A program made the position numbers and the translations under genes. DNA of 64,000 nt from Arthrobacter sp. UM1 (GTDB taxonomy: Bacteria; Actinomycetota; Actinomycetes; Actinomycetales; Micrococcaceae), in assembly GCF_020483305.1 (NCBI RefSeq), contig NZ_JACWAB010000004.1:1-64000 (forward strand), given 5' to 3'. The notes below the pieces were generated by a model. The model did no database searches. It was not told the DNA's origin and worked only from the letters and a program-made list of their open reading frames with translations. Positions 23,878-33,212 of this stretch are shown piece after piece. Within the stretch, counting starts at the first letter, position 1. Each line of letters begins with the position of its first letter.

Positions 23878-24936
23878 CTAGAGCTGGGCCTGCTGGGACA
23901 GGTCCTTGCGCGGGTTCTGGTCCTTCGTGGCCTCGGCGAACTGCTCGACGGCGGCCTTGGCCTCCTCCGAGAGCTCGTCCGGCACCGCGATCTCGAAGGT
24001 GACGTACATGTTGCCCGTCCCCTTCTTCGTCTCGACGCCGCGCTCCTTGACGCGCACGGTCTTGCCGCTCGACGTGCCCGGCGCCACGCGCAGTGTCACG
24101 GGCTTGCCGCTGACGGTCGGAACCTGGACCTTGCCGCCCAGCGCAGCCTCCCCCACCGTGATGGGGACGGTCACGCGGATGTCGTCGCCGTCGCGCGAGA
24201 AGAACGGGTGCTTGCGAACGTGGACGGTGACCATGAGGTCACCCGCGCCGCCCGGACCCTGCTGGCCCTTGCCCTTGACGCGGACCTTCTGGCCGTCCTT
24301 GATGCCGGCGGGGATGCGGACCTCGATGGTCTCCCCGCTCGGCTCGCGCAGGCTGATGCGGGTGCCCTTGAGGGAGGAGCCGAAGCCGATGGTCGTGCTC
24401 GCGGTCCGGTCCGCGCCCTTCTCCGGGGCGCCGTATCCGCCGCCGGGGTATCCGCCGCCCGGGAAGCCGCCGCCGTAGCCGCCGGTCCCGTATCCCGGGA
24501 ACCCGCCCGAGCCGCCGGCTCCCGCGCCGGCCGCCCCGAAGAGGTCCTCGAAGCTGATGTTCTGGCCGCCGAAGCCGCCGCCCGCGCCGCCGGTGCGGAA
24601 CGTGGTGCGGCCGCCGCCTCCGCCGAAGAGGTTCGAGAAGACGTCCTCGAAGCCCTCTCCGCCGCCGGGGCCTCCGGCGCCTGCGGTGAACCTCGCGCCC
24701 GAGCCCATCGCCCGGATCGCGTCATACTGCTTCCGCTCCTCCGGGTCTCCGATGACGCTGTTCGCCTCAGAGATCTCCTTGAAGCGCTTCTCGGCTTCCG
24801 GGTCATTCGCGTTCGTATCGGGATGGTATTTCCGGGCGAGCTTCCGGTATGCCTTCTTGATCTCGTCTTGGGAGGCGTCCTTGCTGACGCCGAGCATCGC
24901 GTAGAAATCCTTTTCCACCCAGTCCTGACTAGCCAT
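23878..24936 (-). CDS. dnaJ: DnaJ-type co-chaperone without zinc finger
   Basis: A 352-aa J-domain protein stimulating DnaK ATPase. The J domain covers ~9-72 with HPD in ARKYHPDTN. A Gly/Phe-rich linker runs from ~85 to ~185, with GGGFPGYGTGGYGGG-type repeats. The C-terminal peptide-binding domains follow (RISLREPSGETIEVRIPAGIKDG, VQVPTVSGKPVTLRVAPGTSSGKTVRVKERG). No CxxCxGxG zinc-finger repeats are present, so it is the CbpA/DnaJ type II form even though it sits in the dnaK operon. The ATG has a GGAGAG site. A 122-bp gap with a hairpin separates it from grpE. Confidence 0.93.
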   Translation of the reverse strand: MASQDWVEKDFYAMLGVSKDASQDEIKKAYRKLARKYHPDTNANDPEAEKRFKEISEANSVIGDPEERKQYDAIRAMGSGARFTAGAGGPGGGEGFEDVFSNLFGGGGGRTTFRTGGAGGGFGGQNISFEDLFGAAGAGAGGSGGFPGYGTGGYGGGFPGGGYPGGGYGAPEKGADRTASTTIGFGSSLKGTRISLREPSGETIEVRIPAGIKDGQKVRVKGKGQQGPGGAGDLMVTVHVRKHPFFSRDGDDIRVTVPITVGEAALGGKVQVPTVSGKPVTLRVAPGTSSGKTVRVKERGVETKKGTGNMYVTFEIAVPDELSEEAKAAVEQFAEATKDQNPRKDLSQQAQL

Positions 24937-25001
24937 GGGCGCTCTCCTTTTCTGCTCTCGTAATCCTGTTTGTTCCTGTGTTCTCTATGTCATCAGTTAG
25001 A

Positions 25002-25040
25002 CGTGTGGCCCGCCTGCACTGCGGCAGAGCGGGCCACACG
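25002..25040 (-). terminator. Hairpin between grpE and dnaJ
   Basis: 12-bp perfect stem (25002-25013 with 25029-25040), 15-nt loop, beginning 18 bases after the grpE stop on the minus strand. The following bases (TCTAACTG) lack a T-run, so it likely acts as a partial terminator or RNA-processing/stability element that lowers dnaJ relative to dnaK-grpE. Confidence 0.6.
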
Positions 25041-25058
25041 GTCACCAGCGGGCGCTCA

Positions 25059-25718
25059 TCACTCGCCGGTGGAGACGATCACCTGAGCCGCGCGGAGAAC
25101 GCGCTCGCCCTTGCGATAGCCGTTGCGCAGAACCTGCGCCACGTGGTCCTCGGGAACCTCGGCGCTCGGCTGCTGCATGAGCGTCTCGTGGACGTTCGGG
25201 TCGAACGGCACGCCGGTCTCGTCGATCACCTCGAGCCCCAGGCCCTTGAGGGCGCTGTAGAGCTTCGTGGCGATCGCCGCGAACGGGCCTCCCTCGAGAT
25301 CGCCGTGCTGGCGGGCGGCCTCGATGTCGTCGAGCACCGGCAGGAGCGAGCTGATCGCCGCAATCGTGGCGTTCTCGCCCGCAACCGCCCGGTCCCGCTC
25401 AACGCGGCGGCGGTAGTTCACGTACTCGGCCTGGAGCCGCAGGAGGTCGTTGCGGAGCTCGGCCGCTTCGTCCGACGACGGCGCCTGAGCCTCGTCCGGA
25501 TTCACGTCCTCGCCCTTCTCTGCCGCGTTGATGATCTCCTCGGCCTGGGAGAGCGCGTCCCCGTCCGGGGCCTGGCCCTGCCCGGGGGCGCCGGCCTGGC
25601 CGGCGCCCTCCTGGCCGCTCTGACCGGTCGCCTCGCCGCTCGCGGACTCCTCCGCCGAGCCAGCGGCGTCCGGGTTCACCGGATCGTTGTGTTCGGCTTC
25701 GTTTCCGTGATGTGGCAT
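25059..25718 (-). CDS. grpE: Nucleotide exchange factor GrpE
   Basis: A 219-aa exchange factor of DnaK. The first ~65 residues are a disordered Gly/Gln/Ala/Glu-rich region. Then comes the long coiled coil (AAELRNDLLRLQAEYVNYRRRVERDR) and the C-terminal beta wing with the family signature VLDDIEAARQHGDLEGGPFAAIATKL and ending NPNVHETLMQ... (here PFDPNVHETLMQQPS), VLRNGYRKGERVLRAAQVIVS. Spacing to dnaK is 9 bp with a ribosome-binding site inside the dnaK end, so the two are co-translated at matched levels. Confidence 0.95.
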   Translation of the reverse strand: MPHHGNEAEHNDPVNPDAAGSAEESASGEATGQSGQEGAGQAGAPGQGQAPDGDALSQAEEIINAAEKGEDVNPDEAQAPSSDEAAELRNDLLRLQAEYVNYRRRVERDRAVAGENATIAAISSLLPVLDDIEAARQHGDLEGGPFAAIATKLYSALKGLGLEVIDETGVPFDPNVHETLMQQPSAEVPEDHVAQVLRNGYRKGERVLRAAQVIVSTGE

Positions 25719-25727
25719 GGCGTCCCC

Positions 25728-27605
<1,878 letters not shown>

Positions 27606-27654
27606 TCAGTGTCTGATTGCTTATGTGCTCCTCCGGAACTGCATCCCAGCCCGG

Positions 27655-27675
27655 GTTGAGCGTTCTGGACTCAAC
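27655..27675. promoter_or_regulatory. HAIR-like box proximal to dnaK
   Basis: GTTGAGC-N7-ACTCAAC, close to the HAIR consensus CTTGAGT-N7-ACTCAAG. It covers the -10 edge and predicted transcription start of dnaK, so bound HspR would occlude the promoter. Confidence 0.75.
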
Positions 27676-27701
27676 TTTACTCAGTCCTGCGCACTTGTCA
27701 A
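27674..27701 (-). promoter_or_regulatory. dnaK promoter
   Basis: On the minus strand: TTGACA (27696-27701), 16-bp spacer, TAAAGT (27674-27679). It lies between two HAIR-like boxes. Confidence 0.8.
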
Positions 27702-27706
27702 GCAGA

Positions 27707-27727
27707 CTTGAGTCGAAGTCGCTCAAC
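27707..27727. promoter_or_regulatory. HAIR-like box distal to dnaK
   Basis: CTTGAGT-N7-GCTCAAC; the left half is a perfect consensus half-site. It lies just upstream of the -35 box, 52 bp (about five helical turns) from the other box, which would allow same-face cooperative HspR binding. Confidence 0.75.
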
Positions 27728-27966
27728 TTTTTTCCAGACCGCCTCACATCCCCTCCTCGGAGCCCCATTGCGCCTCGCCACAGCGGAGTCCGGCGGGATC
27801 TCGGCGGAGATCCCTCCCATTCGGAAGGTTCCCTTCCAAATTCCTGTGTGCTCGCGCACACTGTTTGACACGGCACCCGGCCGCACCAGCCGCCTCCGGA
27901 GTCAACGGGAGGCGGTGCGAGGAGAAAGTCTCACGCCGGATGCCGGGTTCAGACAGGGGATTCCTC
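27728..27966 (+). other. Structured leader upstream of the secreted protease
   Basis: No gene is visible. It holds consecutive perfect hairpins: GGGATCTC/GAGATCCC with a GGCG tetraloop (27795-27814), GGAAGG/CCTTCC with a TTC loop (27823-27837), GTGTGC/GCACAC nearby, and pairing GC-rich segments around 27878-27950. A TTGACA lies at 27864, but no matching -10 is clear. I compared it with the c-di-AMP (ydaO) riboswitch and did not find its conserved core. Confidence 0.45.
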
Positions 27967-28983
27967 ATGAAGAACACCACATCCGCTCTCGCCGGCGCCT
28001 TCGCCGCCGTGTCCCTCAGCGCAGCGGCGCTGACGGGCGCAGCGGCGAACGCGTCCACCGCACCCGCCAAGGCCCCGGACGCCGTCGGAAGCGTCCCGAT
28101 GGCCCATGCCGTCAGCGCCCAGGAGAAGACCCGCGCGGCCTCCTACTGGACGCCGGAGCGCATGAAGACCGCCACGGACGGCGAGGCCCTCGCCCAGCAG
28201 GCCTCCAAGACCCGCCCGTACGGCCCGCTCACCTCCGCCCAGAAGGCGCCGGACGCGCCCACCTCGCGCGTGGCCGGCAAGGCCCCGAACGCGGCCGCCC
28301 AGCAGCAGGCCAAGGCGGCGTACCGTGCGGCCAGCGAGTCGCCCGTCCGCCATATCGGCAAGGTGTTCTTCACCCAGGGCGGCAAGAACTACGTCTGCTC
28401 CGCCAACTCGGTCTCCAGCGAGAACGGCAACACCGTCTCCACCGCCGGCCACTGCGTCCACTACCTGAAGCAGGGCGGCTTCGCCACGAACTTCGTGTTC
28501 GTCCCGGCGTACGAGAACGGCAACGCCCCCTACGGCAAGTGGGTGGCCCGCGGCCTCTACGCCTCGAGCGCCTGGACGCAGACGAACGACATGAACGCCG
28601 ACACGGCCTTCGTCGTCGTCGACCAGCAGCGCGGACGGAACCTCGGGGACGTCGTCGGCCAGTCCGGCCTGACGTTCAACGAGCCGCGCGGCCAGGTCTA
28701 CAAGGCCTTCGGCTACCCGGCCGCCCCGCCGTTCAACGGCGAGACGCTCAAGTCCTGCACCGGCTCCGCCAAGGACGACACCATCAACCGCTCCAGCCGC
28801 TCCCAGGGCATCCCGTGTGACATGACGGGCGGCTCCTCGGGCGGCCCGTGGTTCCTCGGGGCGGACGTGGACGGCTACCAGAACTCCGTCAACTCGTACG
28901 GCTACCCGGGCGAGAACGTGATGTACGGCCCGTACTGGGACTCGGCCACGGAGGACGTCTGGAACACCGCGCAGACGGCGTAG
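27967..28983 (+). CDS. Secreted trypsin-like serine peptidase (PA clan)
   Basis: A 338-aa exported protease. Signal peptide ~1-30 (LAGAFAAVSLSAAALTGAAANA), a ~90-residue Ala/Lys-rich propeptide, then the peptidase domain. Catalytic residues by motif: His in TAGHC (His162), Asp in NADTAF (Asp213), Ser in GGSSGGPW (Ser291). Single cysteines are arranged as in V8/glutamyl-endopeptidase-like and actinobacterial trypsin-like enzymes (CSANSVSS...TAGHC; SCTGS...IPCDMTGG). The ATG at 27967 follows a GGGG stretch; longer frame extensions have no signal peptide. It is monocistronic, with a hairpin directly after the stop. Specificity is unknown. Confidence 0.92.
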   Translation: MKNTTSALAGAFAAVSLSAAALTGAAANASTAPAKAPDAVGSVPMAHAVSAQEKTRAASYWTPERMKTATDGEALAQQASKTRPYGPLTSAQKAPDAPTSRVAGKAPNAAAQQQAKAAYRAASESPVRHIGKVFFTQGGKNYVCSANSVSSENGNTVSTAGHCVHYLKQGGFATNFVFVPAYENGNAPYGKWVARGLYASSAWTQTNDMNADTAFVVVDQQRGRNLGDVVGQSGLTFNEPRGQVYKAFGYPAAPPFNGETLKSCTGSAKDDTINRSSRSQGIPCDMTGGSSGGPWFLGADVDGYQNSVNSYGYPGENVMYGPYWDSATEDVWNTAQTA

Positions 28984-29020
28984 TCCCAGACGGACTGGCC
29001 CCAGGCGCCCGCGTCTGGGA
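28984..29020 (+). terminator. Hairpin after the protease gene
   Basis: TCCCAGACG (28984-28992) pairs with CGTCTGGGA (29012-29020); 19-nt loop, no T-run. Confidence 0.55.
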
Positions 29021-29073
29021 GCCTTCCCTCCAGAAGGCGAGAACCGGCCAGCCGGCCGGGGAGAGGAGAGGCC

Positions 29074-29259
29074 ATGAGCCGGAACAGCCCGCATGAGGGC
29101 GCTGAGCGCTCGGAGCGCGAGGACGGCGAGACCGTCGTCGAGCACCGCATCGACCCGCGCGAGAAGCGGATCCCCTCCGCCGAGGAGATCCGCCGGGCCG
29201 AGCCGGCCCAGCTGGTGCGCGAGCCGGAGGACAGCCCGGCTCGCAGCCCGGAGGACTGA
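29074..29259 (+). CDS. Small hydrophilic hypothetical protein
   Basis: A 61-aa, highly charged protein (Glu/Arg/Pro-rich, e.g. HRIDPREKRIPSAEEIRRAEP) predicted to be disordered. I do not recognise a family. Coding is supported by a strong ribosome-binding site (GGAGAGGAGAGG five bases before the ATG) and by G/C in third positions. It lies between the protease terminator and the lysE promoter, without an obvious own promoter. Confidence 0.55.
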   Translation: MSRNSPHEGAERSEREDGETVVEHRIDPREKRIPSAEEIRRAEPAQLVREPEDSPARSPED

Positions 29260-29327
29260 CTCCGCGGCTGGCCTTCCCCGCACCCGCACCGTTTCTTCCC
29301 CGGCCGCAGAGGGCCGCGGGCGCCTGG

Positions 29328-29333
29328 CAGAAT
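29328..29333 (+). promoter_or_regulatory. -10-like box CAGAAT before lysE
   Basis: CAGAAT ends seven bases before the GTG at 29341, the leaderless spacing used by other genes here. An in-frame ATG (29332) lies inside this box and is therefore unlikely as the start. Confidence 0.4.
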
Positions 29334-29340
29334 GGCGCCC

Positions 29341-29967
29341 GTGGCCCTCTCCGTGTTCTTCGCCCTGCTCGGCGCGTGCGCCGTCATCGCCCTCACGCCC
29401 GGCGCAGGCGCCGTGAACACCATGTCCACGTCTCTCCGGGCGGGCTGGACGCGCACCGTCTGGACCGTCCTCGGCCAGGAGGCGGCGCTCGCGCTCCAGC
29501 TGCTCGTCACGGCCCTCGGGCTGGGGCTCCTCATCGCCTCGCATCCCGGCGTCCTGCTCGTCATCCGCATCCTCGGGGCTCTCTATCTCGCCTATCTGGG
29601 CATCCGCCTCCTTCTCGAGCGGCCGGAGGCCGACGACGACGGCGCCGCCGCCGTCCCCCATTCCGCCCGGCAGCTGCTGCTGAGGGGGTTCGCCGTCAAC
29701 ATGACCAACCCCAAGGCGATCCTCTTCTTCCTGGCGTTCGTGCCGCAGTTCATCGACCCCTCGCGGAATCTGCCCGTGCAGTACGGGATCGTCATGGCCA
29801 CGATCCTCGTCGTGGACATCATCGTCATGTGGGGGTTCTTCGCCACGGCCGCGAAGGCCATGAACCGCCTCACCCACTCCGCGCGGGGGCTGCGGAGGCT
29901 CAACCTGGTCTTCGGGTGCCTCTTCCTCCTCATGGCCGCGCTTGTGGCCCTCATGCCGGCGCGCTGA
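29341..29967 (+). CDS. LysE family translocator (amino acid exporter)
   Basis: A 208-aa inner-membrane exporter of the LysE/RhtB superfamily with six hydrophobic segments. The conserved N-terminal TPGAGAVNT motif sits in the first helix (PGP/PGA...N signature), the second third has GALYLAYLGIRLL, and GFAVNMTNPKAILFFLAFVPQFI marks the family's N-x-x-NPK loop. Substrates are amino acids or derivatives; which one is unknown. Start chosen at GTG 29341 (leaderless); ATG 29332 would add three residues. Confidence 0.92.
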   Translation: MALSVFFALLGACAVIALTPGAGAVNTMSTSLRAGWTRTVWTVLGQEAALALQLLVTALGLGLLIASHPGVLLVIRILGALYLAYLGIRLLLERPEADDDGAAAVPHSARQLLLRGFAVNMTNPKAILFFLAFVPQFIDPSRNLPVQYGIVMATILVVDIIVMWGFFATAAKAMNRLTHSARGLRRLNLVFGCLFLLMAALVALMPAR

Positions 29968-30045
29968 GCCCTCGGAGCCGCCGGGCCGCCGCGATAGGCT
30001 GACTGGGTCGTCCCGCCTGGTCCGCCGCCGTGAGGAGAACTGCCG

Positions 30046-30585
30046 ATGTACAAGGTCGCCACCGTCTGCACGGGCAACATCTGCCGCTCGCCGATCGCCG
30101 AGTTCCTGCTCCGCGAGGCCCTGGAGGAGGCCGGGCTGGCCAGCCACGTCCAGGTGGAGTCCTTCGCCGTCTCGGACTGGGAGGAGGGCAACGCGATGGA
30201 CCGCCGCGCCCGCGCCTGGCTCCGGGACCACGAGGTGGGCGAGCAGGAGGACGTCGAGGCGCACGTCTCCCGCCCCATCACGGCCGAGCAGCTCGGGGCG
30301 CTGCAGCTGGCGCTCGCGCTCGACGTCGAGCACCTCGACTTCCTCGAGGACCTCGCCCAGGACCTGCCGGACGACGAGGAGAACACCCCCGAGATCAGCA
30401 TGATCGGCTCCTTCAACCCGGAGCTCGCGGACGCGTCTCCGAAGGAGCAGGGCATCTACGACCCCTGGTACGGCGGCCCCGAGGACTTCGAGAAGATCGC
30501 CGGGATGATCCGGCCGTGCATCCCCGGGCTCGTGGAGCACATCCGCCGGGACGCGGCCGCGCGCGCCATGCTCAACGTCGAGTAG
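30046..30585 (+). CDS. Low molecular weight protein-tyrosine-phosphatase
   Basis: A 179-aa cytoplasmic phosphatase. The phosphate loop C-x5-R is CTGNICRS at residues 8-15 (nucleophile Cys8, Arg14), and the general-acid aspartate lies in the YDPWYGGPEDFE motif near residue 142. Slightly longer than the usual 150-160 aa owing to an acidic insertion around 90-120. The ATG has a GAGGAGAA site. Three bases separate it from the next gene, so they form an operon. In actinobacteria such enzymes act on protein phosphotyrosine or, less often, on arsenate. Confidence 0.93.
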   Translation: MYKVATVCTGNICRSPIAEFLLREALEEAGLASHVQVESFAVSDWEEGNAMDRRARAWLRDHEVGEQEDVEAHVSRPITAEQLGALQLALALDVEHLDFLEDLAQDLPDDEENTPEISMIGSFNPELADASPKEQGIYDPWYGGPEDFEKIAGMIRPCIPGLVEHIRRDAAARAMLNVE

Positions 30586-30588
30586 GCG

Positions 30589-32670
30589 ATGGCCGCCGCT
30601 CCTCCCCCACCGCTCTTCCTCCTCCTCGACGGGCGCTCCGGCTCGGGCAAGTCCTCCCTGGCCGCCGCGCTGCTCGCTGAGCTCGGCCGTGCCGGCGTTC
30701 ACGCCGTCCGCGCCGACCTCGAGGACGTCTACCCCGGCTGGCACGGCCTGCAGCCGGCCGTGGCCACCACCGCAGGAGAGATCGTGCCCGCCCTGGCCGC
30801 GCGCCGCCCCGCGTCCTTCCGCCTCTGGGACTGGGAGACCTCCCGGCCGTCTGCGGACACGCGCACCGTGGAGCCGGCGGACGTGGTCCTCCTCGAGGGC
30901 GTGGGCGCCTCGAGCCGTCCCCTGGTCCGCGCAGCCGCGGCCGCCGGGGCGGAGGCGCTCACGGTGTGGATCGGCCTGGACCCCGAGGCGCGGAAGGCCC
31001 GGGCCCTTGAGCGCGACGGCGATACCTTCGCCCCCTATTGGGACCTCTGGGCCGCCGAGGAGGACGCCTGGCTCGCGAGCCCCGATGCACCCGGACCCGC
31101 GGACGTCGAGGTCGAAGGCGGTGCTCCCTCCGCGGCGGACCTCGCCGCGGTGCTCGCAGCCCTGCGCCCGTCCGGCCCTCTGGGCCCGGTGCTCCGCGAG
31201 GCCTGGCGGGAGACGGGCTCCGGGACCGTCAGCCCTTCAGACGGGGCGGCGCTGAGCGGGCTCTTCGCGGAGCTCTCCGCGGGCACGCCGCACGCGGCGT
31301 GGCTCGACTCCTCCCTCGCTGAGCCCGGCCCCCGGAACCGGCGGACGGTCATGGCGGCCGGCCGGCTCGGCGTGGACTTCGCCCGAGAGCCGGGGGCGCC
31401 GGGACGGCTCCACGCGAGCGCCGCCGGCGTCCGGGGCCGGCGCACGGGCGACTTCTTCCCGTGGCTCTCGGAGGCCTGGGCCGGGCCGTGGGGTGGAAGC
31501 GGGCCGTCGGCCGTGCCGCAGGGCAGAGGGGGCGCCGAAGCCGGAGGGGGCTTGCGCTCGTCCGCGCCGGCTCCGCTGGACGTCGCGTGGATCGCCCAGC
31601 TCGGCTACGAGCTCCGGGCCGAGTGCGGAACGCCGGACATCCCTCGGCCCGAATCCGCGGACCGGGACGCCCGCCTCTTCTGGCCCTCGAGGCTGCTCGT
31701 GCTCGACGTGGCCACAGGCGCGTGGCAGAGGTTCGAGCGAGGCGCCGCCTCTGGGCCCGCGGGTCCCTCGGTTGCCTCTCCAGCCCCCTCCCGGTGCTCC
31801 ACCGCGACGGCGCCGTCGTCGTCGTTCACCGCCGCCGACCCGAGGGAGGGCTACCTCGCGAAGATCGAGGCGGCCCAGCGGGAGATCCGCGCGGGGAACT
31901 CGTACGAGGTGTGTCTGACCACGGCGCTCGAAGCCGAGGCGCACCCGGATCCGCTCGAGCTGTTCGGGGCGCTGCGCGCGGCCTCGCCGGCGCCGTTCGG
32001 CGCGCTGCTGCGCATGGGACGCGGGTCTGCGGAGGAGTTCTCGCTCGTCTCGAGCAGCCCGGAGCGGTTCCTCTCTGTGGACGCGGACGGGGTCGCGACC
32101 GCCGAGCCGATCAAGGGGACCCGGCCCCGCGGCGCGGACGCAGCAGAGGACGCGCGGCTGCGGGCCGAGCTCGCGGGCAGCGCGAAGGACCGGGCCGAGA
32201 ACATCATGATCGTGGACCTGCTCCGCAACGACCTCGGGGCGGCGGCAGAGACGGGATCGGTGCGCGTGAGCCGGCTGTGCGACATCGAGGAGTACGCCAC
32301 CGTCTTCCAGATGGTCTCCACCGTGACCGCCCGGGTGCGGCCGGAGCTGCCGCGCGGCGAGCTGCTGCGGGCGGCGTTTCCGCCGGGCTCGATGACCGGC
32401 TGCCCCAAGATCAGCACGATGGACATCCTCCACAGCCTTGAGGGACGCCGGCGCGGGGCCTATTCGGGGGCCGTCGGCTTCCTCGCGTGGGACGGGTCCG
32501 CGGATCTCAGCGTGGTCATCCGCAGCCTGGAGGTCTCGGGCGGCCGGATGCGGCTGGGACTCGGCGGGGCGATCACCGTGGACTCGGAGCCGGCGGCCGA
32601 GTGGGACGAGGTGCGGGCCAAGTCCCGGGGCGTGTTGCGGGCGCTGGGAGCGGAGTTCCCGGAGGCGTGA
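30589..32670 (+). CDS. P-loop kinase-like domain fused to aminodeoxychorismate synthase component I (PabB type)
   Basis: A 693-aa fusion. Residues ~8-195 are a small P-loop NTPase resembling uridine kinase/adenylate-kinase-like domains, with Walker A GRSGSGKS (15-22) and VVLLEGVGA. Residues ~210-400 look like the N-terminal half of anthranilate/aminodeoxychorismate synthases (WIAQLGYELRAECG). The chorismate-binding domain runs ~419-693: YLAKIEAAQREIRAGNSYEVCLTT, PIKGTRPRG (~508-516, the lysine and context used by PabB), ENIMIVDLLRNDLG, GSMTGCPKISTMDIL and YSGAVGF. The PIKGTRPRG and GSMTGCPK motifs favour PabB over TrpE. pabC lies 2 kb downstream. The role of the kinase domain is unknown; this frame has no stop or shift. 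Confidence 0.87.
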   Translation: MAAAPPPPLFLLLDGRSGSGKSSLAAALLAELGRAGVHAVRADLEDVYPGWHGLQPAVATTAGEIVPALAARRPASFRLWDWETSRPSADTRTVEPADVVLLEGVGASSRPLVRAAAAAGAEALTVWIGLDPEARKARALERDGDTFAPYWDLWAAEEDAWLASPDAPGPADVEVEGGAPSAADLAAVLAALRPSGPLGPVLREAWRETGSGTVSPSDGAALSGLFAELSAGTPHAAWLDSSLAEPGPRNRRTVMAAGRLGVDFAREPGAPGRLHASAAGVRGRRTGDFFPWLSEAWAGPWGGSGPSAVPQGRGGAEAGGGLRSSAPAPLDVAWIAQLGYELRAECGTPDIPRPESADRDARLFWPSRLLVLDVATGAWQRFERGAASGPAGPSVASPAPSRCSTATAPSSSFTAADPREGYLAKIEAAQREIRAGNSYEVCLTTALEAEAHPDPLELFGALRAASPAPFGALLRMGRGSAEEFSLVSSSPERFLSVDADGVATAEPIKGTRPRGADAAEDARLRAELAGSAKDRAENIMIVDLLRNDLGAAAETGSVRVSRLCDIEEYATVFQMVSTVTARVRPELPRGELLRAAFPPGSMTGCPKISTMDILHSLEGRRRGAYSGAVGFLAWDGSADLSVVIRSLEVSGGRMRLGLGGAITVDSEPAAEWDEVRAKSRGVLRALGAEFPEA

Positions 32671-32710
32671 GGGGCCGGGCAGGGGCGGCAGCAGCGAGAC
32701 AGACGGCCTC

Positions 32711-32950
32711 TCAGCGCAGCAGATCGAGGTAGCGGGATCGTGCTTTCATCGCATGAATGACGAGCTGATTGCCGCTGTCGAAGGTGAGAACAACCAATTC
32801 GAGAACTCGTCCGTGAGTATCGAATCCGAGGATGAACTGTTTGGCGGGCATGTCCTCATCGGGTTCGCTCTCGAAGACGCGGTGCTCGGCGGCGCAGAGG
32901 ATGTCCGCTTCACTGAGGCCGTGCTTGAGCGCCGAGTGATTGATCTTCAC
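32711..32950 (-). CDS. Putative toxin of a toxin-antitoxin pair (BrnT-like small protein)
   Basis: A 79-aa protein of a type often found next to RHH antitoxins and annotated as a toxin. It has MKINHSALKHGLSEADI, an acidic middle with DEDMPAKQFILGFDTHGR, LELVVLTFD, then VIHAMKARSRYLDLL. The His-rich start, the GFD...GRVLE strand and the terminal HAMKAR helix recall BrnT-type RNases of the RelE fold. The ATG overlaps the antitoxin stop by four bases. Lower GC than neighbours suggests recent arrival. Toxic activity is not shown. Confidence 0.75.
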   Translation of the reverse strand: MKINHSALKHGLSEADILCAAEHRVFESEPDEDMPAKQFILGFDTHGRVLELVVLTFDSGNQLVIHAMKARSRYLDLLR

Positions 32951-33195
32951 GCCGTGTAGGAGTAAAGAGCAGCGCGAATTGCGCCAGAGCGGGTCAGGTG
33001 CTCCCGTGCAGCACGCTCGTCTACTGCGGCAAGCAGGGCCGCATCGATTCGCACCGGCACAATCCGCGTACCCCCAGTCCCCAGGGGTTTGCGGCCGCGC
33101 TTGCGCACCTGTTCGGGGTCATAGCCGTGCTCGGCTTCCTCGGCCCACTTCTGGATCATCTCGTCGGTGACGGGGGTCCCGTTGATTCTCTCCAT
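32947..33195 (-). CDS. Ribbon-helix-helix antitoxin
   Basis: An 82-aa protein. The N-terminal ~40 residues (PVTDEMIQKWAEEAEHGYDPEQ) form an acidic arm that in such proteins wraps the toxin. The C-terminal ~40 (IVPVRIDAALLAAVDERAAREHLTRSGAIRAALYSY) are a CopG-type RHH DNA-binding domain. Start taken at ATG 33195, six bases after the -10 box TACGAT; an in-frame TTG at 33201 is less likely. It is probably autoregulated through the palindrome in its promoter. Confidence 0.82.
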   Translation of the reverse strand: MERINGTPVTDEMIQKWAEEAEHGYDPEQVRKRGRKPLGTGGTRIVPVRIDAALLAAVDERAAREHLTRSGAIRAALYSYTA

Positions 33196-33201
33196 GCCCA
33201 A

Positions 33202-33212
33202 ATCGTAATACG
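33202..33212 (-). promoter_or_regulatory. Promoter/operator of the TA pair
   Basis: The -10 box TACGAT (33202-33207, minus strand) overlaps the palindrome CGTATTACG/CGTAATACG (33204-33212). Overlap of a small palindrome and the -10 box is the usual arrangement for RHH autoregulators. Confidence 0.55.

Noticed and set aside
27728-27966. c-di-AMP (ydaO) riboswitch before the protease
   Set aside because: The conserved aptamer core segments are not present.
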